NCBI GenBank assembly: GCA_964247725.1
Contig: CAXTVM010000012.1
Span: 1 to 64,000 of the forward strand
Length of the DNA stretch: 64,000 nt
DNA from: Lichenicola sp964247725
GTDB lineage: Bacteria > Pseudomonadota > Alphaproteobacteria > Acetobacterales > Acetobacteraceae
Reading direction: 5' to 3'
Shown: in pieces, positions 1 through 8,002 of the stretch
Position numbering within the stretch: the first letter of the stretch is position 1
Layout of the letters: the number at the start of each line of letters is the position of its first letter
Made by a program: the position numbers and the translations under genes
The notes under the pieces: model-generated
Databases searched by the model: none
What the model was told of the DNA's origin: nothing
What the model saw: only the letters and a program-made list of their open reading frames with translations

Positions 1-1666
1 TTACGACGTTCCAAGCCATTGCCTCATTGATCCGGCCGTCCCACGATCACGAAAAGAAGATGTTGCCGCCCGGCGGATCCTGGGCGGTGGTGTAGGAGAC
101 GTAGGTCGTGACGTCGGGGACGATGTCGTAGACCAGTCCGACGCGGAAGTTTGTCGGGTTGAAGCTCTTGCTGAACCCGATGGTGGAACTCTCGACGCCG
201 GCCTGGTTGTAGTTCTCGCGGTCGAGCCGCAACCATTCGTCGCACAGCCCGGTGATGAGATGCAGCCGCGGCGTCAGGTCAAGGGCGTCCTCGAACAATC
301 CGGCGACGTCTCCGATTTGGTTCGGGCTCTGCTCCTGCGGGAACTCGCCCGAAAAGCTGCCGAACGTTCCCTGCACCGGATCTGCGAGGCTGACTTAATC
401 CGCGTACTCGGCGCTCGGGAAGCCACGCGAGCGAAGGAACTGCAGGTAGCTCGCATCAACGCCGAACGTGATGCGGTTCCTCAGACCGAAGATCGGATAG
501 TCAAAGAGCACGTGCGCCTGGTCGCCGTGGATATGCCGTTGATGATAGACGTAGAACCTGTCGCCTGCGATCGAGTTGCCGGGAATGACGTCGCCGGCGG
601 CGTCGCTCGCGGTCGAGCCGGGCGGGATGTAGGTGTACGTCTCGGCGTTCTACCAGCGCCGTTCGGCATAGTAGAGGTGGGCCTGGTTGGTGAAGGTGAT
701 CCTGTTGTTGACCTCCCAAGTCAGCAGCACGCCCGGCGAGTAGCTGGTGTTCTTGTGGACGGAGTCGATGGTATTGTAGTTCGTGTACTCGGTCGGCTTG
801 TTGACCACGAGCCCGTTGCTGGACCTGAGGATGCCGCCCTGCGGATCCGTGACGTCCGCGTTTGAAATCAGGGGCGTTCCATAGTAGGACGGCAAGCGGT
901 CGGTCACGATGTCGATGCCCGCTTGCAGATGCAGGTTCGACCGGAGGTTCCAGAGCAGCGAGCCGGTGACGTTCAGCGAGTCCGGATTGTCGTTGTCGAC
1001 GTAGCCCGATGAGGACGTGCGGCTGAAGGCCAGGTCGACGGCAACCGTATCGCTGACCTGCGAGTTGACGGCGACACCTGCCTGGATCGTGTTGAAGCTG
1101 CCGTAGGTGAACAGCACGTCCCATGCTGTCGGCGTGAAGGTCGGTTGCCGCGTGATGACGTTGATCACCTCACCGATCGCCCCCTGCCCGTAGAGCACGG
1201 ACGCCGGTCTCTGGAGGACCTCGATGTCCTTCAGGTTGAAGCTGTTCTCCGGACGGTTCACGATGTCGGAGGGCCCATAATAGACGTCGTCGCGAAGCAG
1301 GTCGATCTGGTCGCCAGTGAAGCCGCGCATCGAGAATGATGACGGGTCCGCGGGCGAGCCACCGACCGTGATGCCGGGAGCCCGCTGGACCGCCTGATAG
1401 CCCTGCTGCCGGATGGTCAACGCATCGACGATGTTCACCGTCGCCGGCGTCTCCTTCACGCTCAGGCCGAGCTTGCTGCCCGTGGCGTTGACCTCTTTCA
1501 GGTGGCTGACCGACCTGGTCCCCGTGACCGTCACGGTCTCGGAGGCGCCGGTCGATGGCGCCGCGACCAGCCCCATCTCCGTGGCGGCCTTCTGCTTGGC
1601 GGCGACCGCCCTGTTCTGACGGCGTGCCGCCGGTGTTCCGGCTGCCGCGGCCCGCCGGCCAGTCAT
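1..1666 (-). pseudogene. TonB-dependent siderophore receptor, broken
   Basis: Remnant of an outer-membrane TonB-dependent ferric-siderophore receptor. The readable plug domain runs from about 1540 down to 1150, with LKEVNATGSKLGLSVKETPA, TIRQQGYQAV, SFSMRGFTGDQ and ASVLYGQGAIGEVINVITR; beta-barrel sequence follows. The frame is cut by TAG at 650-652 and TAA at 395-397, both inside otherwise continuous receptor sequence (RRW-stop-NAETYTYIPP and SAEYAD-stop-VSLADPVQG). A third stop, at 47-49, follows GGNIFF and probably marks a small indel. The N-terminus has no signal peptide and abuts unrelated sequence near 1670, so the 5' end is missing too. The family is normally about 700 residues or more. 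The gene belongs to the decayed segment left of tRNA-Ser and may extend past the left edge. I am confident of the family and that it is broken. Confidence 0.85.
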
Positions 1667-1833
1667 TGTCGGGCGTGACGATCGAGACGATCAGGCCCGG
1701 CGATGCTTGGCAGGTGTTCCACATGGTGGATCACGGGGGGTGGCTGGAGAGCGCCGAGACGATCCCGGAGCTTCACGAGTTCACGGCCTCCATCCGCCTG
1801 GATGGGAGTATCTATCCAGTTGCGTTCGAGGAG

Positions 1834-2278
1834 CGCGAGCATGGGCACGCGGAGGCACACCACGACAACAACCTGCGCGCCGCCATCGTTCATGTCCTGG
1901 CGGATGCCGCCGTCTCGGTGCTGGTCATCATCGGCCTGCTGCTCGCGAGCGTGTTCGGCTGGCTCTGGATGGACCCGCTCGCCGGCCTGATCGGCGCCGG
2001 CGTGATCGCCGCATGGTCCTACGGGTTGATCCGCGATACCGGGGCCATCCTGCTCGACATGGTGCGCCACCAACGCGTCGAGGGCGCGGTGCGGCGGACG
2101 GTCGAAGCCGAGGCGACCGGCTGACCGACCTCCACCTCTGGCGGTTGGGACCAGGCCATCTCGGCGCGATCATCTCGGTGGCGACGAGGCAGACCTCCCG
2201 GGGGCCGGAGCATTATCGCCGCCTCCTGTCCCGTTTCCAGGTCTGTCGCACGTGACGGTCGAGGTGCAGCATGCCTGA
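1834..2278 (+). pseudogene. CDF-family metal efflux transporter (DmeF-like), C-terminal remnant
   Basis: Fragment of a cation diffusion facilitator, an inner-membrane divalent-metal/proton antiporter. The first frame reads HGHAEAHHDNNLRAAIVHVLADA, a TM helix, WLWMDPLAGLIGAGVIAAWS and LIRDTGAILLD, the typical last TM pair of DmeF/CzcD proteins. It stops at 2124. The cytoplasmic C-terminal domain continues in a second frame (LTDLHLWRLGPGHLGAIISV, about 2115-2240), and its last strand, LSHVTVEVQHA, lies in a third frame (2243-2278). Two frameshifts therefore split the gene, and the N-terminal TM helices are absent. The sequence just upstream (about 1680-1830) keeps an open frame but belongs to no family I recognise. 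The remnant is head to head with the broken siderophore receptor. Confidence 0.8.
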
Positions 2279-2412
2279 AGTCCCGACGTCGAATCGGCAT
2301 GCGGAGGTAGCCTGCCGGCGGCTTCGACGGGCGGGAGGGCGTTAGAGGCCGGCTCCCACCAGGCGGGACGGATCAAAGGGCCCGGGGGCGGCCGCCGGAC
2401 CAGATCGTCAGA

Positions 2413-2441
2413 TCACCGGTCCCCAATAAGAGGACCGGTGA
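2413..2441. repeat. Perfect 10-bp inverted repeat upstream of the YafY-like gene
   Basis: TCACCGGTCC and GGACCGGTGA form perfect arms around a 9-base loop, about 95 bases before the regulator start. It could be a transcription-factor operator or the stem of a terminator for upstream transcription. No T-run follows, so an operator fits slightly better, but nothing further in the sequence decides it. Confidence 0.5.
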
Positions 2442-2535
2442 GAGGATGTCCGAAAACGTAGGCAACTGGCGTGCGTTGGGCTTGGTGAGGTTGCTGCCAC
2501 CTTCTGTCAGGCAGGCTAGGCTATAAGCGTGAAGC

Positions 2536-3273
2536 ATGTCGCGTTCCGAACGCCTCTTCGATCTGCTGCACGCGTTGCGCGGACACCGCCGCCCTGTCAG
2601 CGGGAAGGTGCTGGCCGACGAGATCGGCGTCAGCATCCGGACGCTTTACCGGGACATCGCCAGCCTAGAGGCGCTGGGAGCCGCGATCGAGGGGGAGCCC
2701 GGCGTCGGTTATGTCCTGAAGCCCGGCTTCCTGCTGCCGCCCCTGATGTTCACGCCGGAGGAGATCGAGGCGCTGGTGCTCGGTTCGCGCTGGGTCGCCG
2801 ATCGCGCGGACGATCCGTTGCGCGATGCGGCGCGGAGCGCGCTGACACGGATCGCGGCAGTGTTGCCGGCCGATCTTCGCGACGCTCTGGACGCATCGGC
2901 GTTGCTGATCGGCCCCGGCGCGGCGATCCCGGCCGATAGGGTCGATCCGGCGCTGCTCCGAAAGGCGATCCGTACCGAGCGCAAGCTGGCACTCCAGTAT
3001 CGCGACGGTGCCGGTACGGCATCGGAGCGGTCCGTCTGGCCGTTCGCGCTCGTCTTTTTCGATTCCGTACGCGTCCTGCTGGGATGGTGCGAACTGCGCC
3101 AGGGCTTCCGCCATTTCCGCACCGACCGGATCGTCTCGGCGACGCCGATCGAGGCGCGGTATCCCAAACGGCGTCAGGCGCTGCTGAAGGAGTGGCGCGA
3201 GGCGGAGGGCATCACGAAAAAGCTGGATCAGCTCTCCATGCTGGTGCCGGAAACTGACAGCAGGCCAGCATAG
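2536..3273 (+). CDS. YafY-family transcriptional regulator (HTH + WYL domain)
   Basis: A 245-residue DNA-binding regulator. Residues 1-60 form a DeoR-type winged helix (RLFDLLHALRGHRRPVSGKV, then TLYRDIASLEALGA). The middle and C-terminal part is a WYL-type ligand-sensing domain, including LRKAIRTERKLALQYRD, WPFALVFFDSVRVLLGWCEL and FRHFRTDRI. The family acts as a local regulator and often sits beside VOC/glyoxalase-fold proteins. The next gene here is a VOC protein 36 bases downstream, so the regulator probably controls the small downstream gene set. The ATG at 2536 starts directly at the HTH. The gene is intact although its neighbourhood is decayed. Confidence 0.88.
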   Translation: MSRSERLFDLLHALRGHRRPVSGKVLADEIGVSIRTLYRDIASLEALGAAIEGEPGVGYVLKPGFLLPPLMFTPEEIEALVLGSRWVADRADDPLRDAARSALTRIAAVLPADLRDALDASALLIGPGAAIPADRVDPALLRKAIRTERKLALQYRDGAGTASERSVWPFALVFFDSVRVLLGWCELRQGFRHFRTDRIVSATPIEARYPKRRQALLKEWREAEGITKKLDQLSMLVPETDSRPA

Positions 3274-3309
3274 CATCCGCGTCGTCCACTGCCGGACCGG
3301 AGCATCGCC

Positions 3310-3684
3310 ATGACCGACACCAATACCCTTTTCCTCTATGTCGACGACCCATCGGTGAGCGCGGGCTTCTATGCCCGGCTGCTCGGGATCGAGCCGGTCG
3401 AGGCCAGCCCGACCTTCGCGCTTTTCATCCTACCCTCGGGATTGGCGCTCGGCCTGTGGGGCAAGGACGGCGTGCAGCCGGCTCCGGTCGCAGGAGGGGG
3501 CGGCAGCGAGATCGGCTTCAAGGTGGACGGCGCGGCAGAGATCGACAGCACGCATGTAGATTGGCAGACCAAAGGCGCAACAATCGCGTTTCCCCCAACC
3601 GACCTCGACTTCGGGCGCAGTTTCGTCGCGCTCGATCCCGATGGACACCGGCTGCGCGTCTATGCGGTCGCGGAGGAGACGTGA
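3310..3684 (+). CDS. VOC-superfamily (glyoxalase-fold) protein
   Basis: A 124-residue single-domain VOC protein with paired beta-alpha-beta-beta-beta modules: LFLYVDDPSVSAGFYARLLG and FALFILPSGLALGLWG, then SEIGFKVDGA and SFVALDPDGHRLRVYAV. VOC proteins include metal-dependent lyases, dioxygenases and drug-binding resistance proteins. The usual E/H metal ligands are not obvious here, so a ligand-binding (sequestration) role is possible. It lies just after the YafY-type regulator, a common arrangement, and its stop overlaps the GTG of the next gene by four bases. Substrate unknown. Confidence 0.8.
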   Translation: MTDTNTLFLYVDDPSVSAGFYARLLGIEPVEASPTFALFILPSGLALGLWGKDGVQPAPVAGGGGSEIGFKVDGAAEIDSTHVDWQTKGATIAFPPTDLDFGRSFVALDPDGHRLRVYAVAEET

Positions 3685-4178
3685 GCGGCGCGGTGCGTCA
3701 TTGGATCGCCGTCGCCTCGGCCGAGCATGTTTCGCGCGGCCGAACGCATGGCGTCATGCAGGTCTGCCACGGAAAGGCGGCACCCCTCCGGCGGATCACT
3801 CCCGGCGACCGGATCGTCTACTATTCGCCCACGTCGCGCTTCGGCGGAAAGGATAGGCTACAGGCATTCACCGCGATCGGGACGGTCGCTGATGGGATGC
3901 CCTATCAGGTCGAGATGACGGCGGGGTTCAAGCCGTGGCGGCGCGACGTGCACTGGCACGCCGCGCACGAGGCGCCGATCAGGCCGCTGCTCGGCCGACT
4001 TGCGTTCACCGGTGATGGCGCGAACTGGGGATATCGGTTCCGGTTCGGCCTGTTCGAGATCACCGGCGAAGATGCCGCGCTTATCGCGACGGCCATGATG
4101 GCCGACTTCACGGGATCAACGGGACTTTCGCGCCAACAGCTTCTCGCCATCGGGTCTGATCTCCCCCCTTTGGCGTAA
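3681..4178 (+). CDS. EVE-domain protein (UPF0310)
   Basis: A 165-residue protein of the EVE/PUA-like fold. It has HWIAVASAEHVSRGRTHGVM at the N-terminus, ITPGDRIVYYSP, and a C-terminal GYRFRFGLFEITGEDAALI. EVE domains bind modified bases in DNA or RNA and are often linked to restriction or stress systems. The GTG at 3681 overlaps the preceding stop (GTGA), which implies translational coupling; longer in-frame starts would overlap the VOC gene. The length fits the roughly 145-residue family with a short C-terminal extension. The molecular role here cannot be read from sequence. Confidence 0.8.
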   Translation: MSGAVRHWIAVASAEHVSRGRTHGVMQVCHGKAAPLRRITPGDRIVYYSPTSRFGGKDRLQAFTAIGTVADGMPYQVEMTAGFKPWRRDVHWHAAHEAPIRPLLGRLAFTGDGANWGYRFRFGLFEITGEDAALIATAMMADFTGSTGLSRQQLLAIGSDLPPLA

Positions 4179-4341
4179 CGTGGCGGCAGAGGGTCTGGCG
4201 GGTAATGCCGAGTTCGGCACATAGCTCGGCGACCCTGGTCTTAGGCTTGCCCATCGCCGCCTGGGCAAGGCGCAGCTGGGCCGGCGTCATCTCGAACGGT
4301 CGCCCGCCATGCCGGGCACGGGCACGGGCGGAGCCAAGGCC
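4147..4341 (-). pseudogene. Tn3-type serine recombinase (resolvase), C-terminal remnant
   Basis: Only the DNA-binding tail of a serine recombinase remains: ARHGGRPFEMTPAQLRLAQ followed by the helix-turn-helix VAELCAELGITRQTLCRHV. The catalytic serine domain is absent, and upstream sequence switches to unrelated fragments in the same frame. It adjoins the tail of a Tn3 transposase on the other strand, so both are probably remains of one Tn3-family transposon. Confidence 0.75.
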
Positions 4342-4345
4342 GGCC

Positions 4346-4477
4346 AAGGTTGAGCGCACCCTGTTCATGCTCGACTGGTTCGACGATCCGGAGCAGCGGC
4401 GTCGTACTGGCGGCATTCTCAACAAGGGTGAGGCCCGCAATGCGCTCGCCCGCGCCATCTTCTTCAACCGCCATAGG
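4346..4477 (+). pseudogene. Tn3-family transposase, C-terminal fragment
   Basis: A 44-codon piece reading ERTLFMLDWFDDPEQRRRTG and LNKGEARNALARAIFFNRH matches the conserved C-terminal region of Tn3 transposases (LNKGEARNALARA is diagnostic). The family is about 1000 residues, so nearly all of the gene is gone. It abuts the resolvase tail on the opposite strand. Confidence 0.75.
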
Positions 4478-4494
4478 CGAGGCCTCGTCCGACA

Positions 4495-4686
4495 TGGGTC
4501 CGAGTCGTCCACCAGGTGGATATGCAGCCTGACATCGCCGGCCAGGAGCTTGGGAGCGAGGAGAGTTCCGGTGAAGCCGGCGCCGACGACGATGACGCTC
4601 CTGACGGACCCGGCCTCGTCTAGGTGGAGTGCGGGTTCGGCATCCGGGGAGAAGTGAAAATTAATGACATCCCGTCGAGGGCTCAT
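4495..4686 (-). pseudogene. FAD/NAD(P)-binding protein, N-terminal fragment
   Basis: About 64 codons of a dinucleotide-binding N-terminus: SVIVVGAGFTGTLLAPKLLA followed by an acidic strand end. It matches a Rossmann FAD-binding start of the FAD-NAD(P)-binding oxidoreductase type. The frame then runs without a stop into Tn3-remnant sequence, so the rest of the gene was lost at the transposon junction. Confidence 0.55.
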
Positions 4687-4737
4687 CGCGCTGACCATTC
4701 CCAGGCCGTCGGGATCGGGGGCGGAACTAGGCCAGGC

Positions 4738-5193
4738 TCAACGGCAGGACGGTCGTCCATTCAGCTGCTCCATGGCGAAGTTCGAGCTCACGTCGTAGAG
4801 GCTCATCACGCGGATCAGCTTTCGATAGACCCGGTCGTAATGAGGTATGTCGGAAACGACAATCTTCAGCAGGTAGTCGACCTTCCCGCTCATCCTATAG
4901 AACTCGACGACTTCCGGAACAGCGCTGACCGCCTCCGAGAAGCTCTTCAGCCAAGTCTGGTTGTGCTGGTTCGTCCGGATGCTGACGAAGACGGTCGTGC
5001 TCACGTTCAGCTTCGTCGCGTCGAGCAGGGCGACGCGTTGCCTGATCACCCCGGCGGTCTCCAGCATCTTTACCCTGCGCCAGCAGGCGTTGCTTGAAAG
5101 CCCGACGAGGTCGGCCAACTTGACGACCGTATCGGTAGCATCTCGCTGGAGATGATCCAGGATCCGTACGTCGATGGGATCGAGATCCAGCAT
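4738..5193 (-). CDS. Lrp/AsnC-family transcriptional regulator
   Basis: A 151-residue feast/famine regulator. The N-terminal HTH spans residues 1-60 (MLDLDPIDVRILDHLQRDAT, then LVGLSSNACWRRVKMLETAG), followed by the RAM/effector-binding beta-alpha domain (VFVSIRTNQHNQTWLKSF, FYRMSGKVDYLLKIVVSDI). It probably binds an amino acid and controls a nearby metabolic or export gene, but no clear target is left in this decayed region. Both domains are intact and the length is normal for the family. Confidence 0.9.
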   Translation of the reverse strand: MLDLDPIDVRILDHLQRDATDTVVKLADLVGLSSNACWRRVKMLETAGVIRQRVALLDATKLNVSTTVFVSIRTNQHNQTWLKSFSEAVSAVPEVVEFYRMSGKVDYLLKIVVSDIPHYDRVYRKLIRVMSLYDVSSNFAMEQLNGRPSCR

Positions 5194-5304
5194 TTCGGAG
5201 GCCCTCTGCGATGATGTTTCGCACGATGGCCCACTGGTGGGAAATCATCTACAAGACCAAGGTTTCATCGACATACCGACCTGTTACGCCGTGCCGGGTC
5301 CTGC

Positions 5305-5529
5305 TCACGAGACCGTCTGGCTTGGCGCGCGCGCCACGACCATGCGCCCGTGCAACCGGTGTATCGCCGTGCTCCCGGTCCTCGTGAACAAGGCCGGGAT
5401 CAGGCCGTGCAGCAGGCCTGCAGTGCCAGCCAGGATCATGGTGAGGCCGAAGGATGAGGCAGTCCGTAGATGCTCAAGATAGGTCTCATCCACTGCCTTG
5501 GGATGATCCAGGAAGATCTTCTTCAGCAT
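5305..5529 (-). CDS. Small DUF6356-like protein
   Basis: A 74-residue protein. It starts MLKKIFLDHPKAVDETYLEH, has a hydrophobic central helix (FGLTMILAGTAGLLHGLIPA) and ends with TRTGSTAIHRLHGRMVVAR. This layout matches the small alphaproteobacterial DUF6356 family, which has one or two membrane-associated helices and no known function. The ATG at 5529 is preceded by GGGGGAAG, so I prefer it to the longer upstream frame. It stands alone in the accessory segment. Confidence 0.7.
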   Translation of the reverse strand: MLKKIFLDHPKAVDETYLEHLRTASSFGLTMILAGTAGLLHGLIPALFTRTGSTAIHRLHGRMVVARAPSQTVS

Positions 5530-5661
5530 CGACTTCCCCCGTGCATCGTTACAAAACGAAAAGAGCCTAGCGCACCAGCGCGAGAAGAATTTCCCAACTG
5601 CCAACGATTTGGATGGATTTCTGAGAAAAGCTTCTAAAACACCGCGACACCCAGTCCCCAT

Positions 5662-5950
5662 TCACGACCTCTTGCGCGATCGCCGGAACGGCAGCAGCCT
5701 TCTCACCGCGTACGCCAACCAGTTCGTGGACATCGACTTGAGATCGAAGCGCCTGGTGTCTGGCACATGCGGCGCGGCCGCTTCACCGGACCAGCAGCTC
5801 GAGCTTCTTCGGGCAGTCCGCGCGCCGGTGTCCAGGGTCCAACGAACAGGATGTGTTCCCTCGGTCACTACCAAAGGGTGCGCCGGGTCGATCGCGATAC
5901 TGCATACGACCGGCTCCTCAATTTCAAGCCGAAACGCGTTCGCTAGAGCA
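5662..5950 (-). pseudogene. Nucleoside/uridine-kinase-like fragment
   Basis: A degraded piece resembling P-loop kinases of the phosphoribulokinase/uridine kinase type: LEIEEPVVCSIAIDPAHPLV then VTEG in one frame, continuing after a frameshift as NTSCSLDPGH. In the family this is the segment just before the substrate-binding loop (VVTEGNYLLLD). The P-loop and the C-terminal part are missing. The identification rests on one motif and is tentative. Confidence 0.35.
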
Positions 5951-5986
5951 TGATCCGATCGCATAGGCTCACGGATCATGCTCTAG
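5943..5986. repeat. Palindromic intergenic repeat, copy 1
   Basis: CTAGAGCATGATCCG is repeated as its exact reverse complement after a 14-base spacer. It resembles the GAGCATGATCC palindromes scattered through many alphaproteobacterial genomes. It lies in a gene-poor stretch before the IS5 remnant. Confidence 0.75.
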
Positions 5987-6000
5987 CTTGTTGTTTTTAC

Positions 6001-6047
6001 GAGCATCTTTATCCGATCGAACGAGTCCGGTCGATCGGATGATGCTC
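6001..6047. repeat. Palindromic intergenic repeat, copy 2
   Basis: A related inverted repeat (GAGCATC...ATCCGATCGA and TCGATCGGATGATGCTC), 15 bases after the first. It shares the GAGCAT/ATGCTC ends with copy 1, so the two form a tandem pair of one repeat type. Confidence 0.65.
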
Positions 6048-6117
6048 TAAGTGTCCATCCGGGATCATATCCCTACCTGGCATAGCTTTCGGATCATGAG
6101 CCTGATGGACGCCCGTT

Positions 6118-6970
6118 TCAGGAACGCAAGGCATCTTGGTTCAGGCACTCCCAATTTCTGGCCAAGCGGCGGCAGCGGTTGAGCCAGGCGATGGCGCGCT
6201 CCACGATCCAGCGCCGGGGCAGCACCACGAACCGGCCTGCATCCGAGCGCTTGACGATGGCGACGTTGACGTGGCGGCAGGCCCGGGCCAGCCCTTGCCG
6301 GAACTTCGGCCCGGCGTGGCCGCCGTTGGCATACAGCTTGAGCGGGAACGGGTAGAGCCCGGACAGGGTCACCGTCAGCAGCACGCCGCCGTCACGATGC
6401 TGGACGTCGGCCGCGTGGACCGCGGCGTGCATCAGCAAGCCTCCCGTGTCGACCAGGACGTGCCGCTTCTTGCCCTTGATCTTCTTGCCCCCGCCGTAGC
6501 CATGCGGGTCGGAACGCCCCCTCTTTTTCGCGCTCTTGACGCTCTGGCCGTCGATGATCCCGATGGTGGGGCTGGCCTCGCGGCCAGCCTGCTCACGGCA
6601 CCGGAGGCAGAGCGCGTGATGCAGCCGGTCGGGCGTGCGATCCTGCCGCCCGCGCCAAAAGTCGTCGTTCACCGTGCCGCGCGCGGGGGGGGGGGCAGAT
6701 CTCGGAGCAGGGCCGCTCACTGACGGCTCACTGGCAGCCGATGCCCAGGATATGCATGAGGCCGTCCACCACCTCGCGCACATCCACCGTGCGCTTGTTG
6801 CCGCCCCGCCTGGCGGGCGGGATCAGAGGTCCGATAAGCGCCCGCCCGTCATCCGTGAGGTCGGTCGGATGGCGCAGCCTGCTGCGGTCGTAGCGGCCGT
6901 AGTTCTCGGTGCTCCACAACGCGAAACCTGTCGGGTCCGGCCAGGGAACCAAACCACAAACCCAGGTCAA
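6118..6970 (-). pseudogene. IS5-family transposase, broken
   Basis: Remnant of a DDE transposase of the IS5 family. The N-terminal part reads YGRYDRSRLRHPTDLTDD and RRGGNKRTVDVREVVDGLMH and ends at a TGA (about 6728-6730) where the family has Trp. After a short garbled stretch with a run of nine G (about 6689-6697), the catalytic part resumes in another frame: IGIIDGQSVKSAKKRGR, KKIKGKKRHVLVDT, LKLYANGGHAGPKF, IVKRSDAGRFVVLPRRW and IVERAIAWLNRCRRLARNWE. The last 20 or so residues are missing. A stop, a frameshift and 3' truncation make it inactive. No clear terminal inverted repeats are visible. Confidence 0.88.
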
Positions 6971-7220
6971 ACTTCAAGATGATCCCGGACGGATACTTGG
7001 CTTCCAATAGAGCTTCATTTATGGATGCAACCGCCGATTCCGCATTCAACGCATTAGAACACTGCCATCTCGTGCAACTCATGTTCTCTGGCGATGCACA
7101 TCTGAACGACAATGGCTCGATCATGACGAATAGTTTCCGCAGCCGTATCCATAATTCTGACACTAGTCGGTTCGATGTTCTGTTCCATTTCCAGAATGGA
7201 TCTTCCGGTTAGCCTACACC
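6971..7220. other. Low-GC islet
   Basis: About 250 bases that are much richer in A and T than everything around them. The stretch sits between the IS5 remnant and the integrase remnant. Short open frames exist on both strands, but no family is recognisable. The composition suggests recent acquisition from a different source. Confidence 0.6.
7054..7188 (-). CDS. Possible 44-residue hypothetical protein in the low-GC islet
   Basis: An open frame from ATG at 7188 to TAA at 7054, starting MEQNIEPTSVRIMDTAAETI and ending in a charged helix (REHELHEMAVF). It looks like a small helical protein and lies wholly inside the low-GC islet. No domain is recognised and no strong ribosome-binding site is seen. 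It may be a remnant or a chance frame. Confidence 0.3.
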   Translation of the reverse strand: MEQNIEPTSVRIMDTAAETIRHDRAIVVQMCIAREHELHEMAVF

Positions 7221-7259
7221 GCATTAGGCTCTAGCGGCTAAAGTCGTTTGAAGGCGGGA

Positions 7260-7545
7260 GTGGTGCGTCTCTCCTCCAGCCTGATCCCTTCGGCCGCCCT
7301 CTAAGCGCTCCGCGAAATCCCGACCGGCCCATACGCTGGCAATCGCTGTAAAGGTTGACGGCCAGGCCCCTCCCGCTCATGTCTGGCCAGCAGCGCGACC
7401 AGTTGGCACTGATCCGCCCGCTACTGTGCACGGCCGTCTCCGTGGTCGTCAGGAAGGATCTGCGGAGCGAGTGAAAGCCGGCTCCTTCATCCTCACTCAA
7501 GATCCTCCGCCAGATGGTGGGACAGCGGTTGTCGATGATCCTGCA
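7260..7545 (-). pseudogene. Tyrosine-recombinase integrase, C-terminal remnant
   Basis: The catalytic end of a phage/island integrase, scattered over two frames. WRRILSEDEGAGFHSLRRSF carries the HxxR motif, CQLVALLARHERE carries the second conserved His region in another frame, and LAVNLYSDCQRMGR carries the catalytic Tyr context. It lies 170 bases from the 3' end of tRNA-Ser, the normal place for an integrase of a tRNA-targeting island. The N-terminal domains are absent and the frame is broken. Confidence 0.55.
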
Positions 7546-7711
7546 CCGGCGCCGATCCCGGCCGGTAGGCGCCTCTGGCCACAGCGACGTCGCATCAGTT
7601 GCCAGCGAGCTGGGTGAGGGGTGCAGGCGGAAGGGCAGCGTGAGGGGTATGCGTTGCAATGATCTCCAACAGGTCATTCAGATCATTGCATTTTTCGGCA
7701 TAACGAGGCAC

Positions 7712-7801
7712 TGGCGGACAGAGTGGGATTCGAACCCACGGTACGCTTTCACGCACACACGCTTTCCAAGCGTGCGCCTTAAACCGCTCGGCCATCTGTC
7801 C
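7712..7801 (-). tRNA. tRNA-Ser(GGA)
   Basis: A 90-base class II tRNA including an encoded CCA. The acceptor stem GGACAGA pairs with TCTGTCC. The anticodon loop reads CTTGGAAAG (anticodon GGA), a long variable arm follows, and the T arm is GTGGGTTCGAATCCCAC. Its 3' end faces the integrase remnant and the decayed accessory segment, so it is the probable attachment site of that island. Confidence 0.95.
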
Positions 7802-8002
7802 CGCGGCCGATCGCGTCGATCGGCTGAGCTACCGGATCATAGCGGGCCCGCATCCCGAAGCAAGCTGCGGCGCCTGCGGCTGCAGGCGCCGCCGGTCCCG
7901 TTCCGGCCTGTCCCATCTTTGTCACCGGCGGGGATCGACCATAGAAGTGTGGACGATCCAGGACGCCGTCCTGCATCGTCGCATCCGAACGAGGTCTTGC
8001 CG

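Noticed and set aside
6689..6697. Run of nine G as a phase-variation tract in the IS5 transposase
   Set aside because: The gene also has a nonsense codon and a truncated 3' end, so changing the run length could not restore it.
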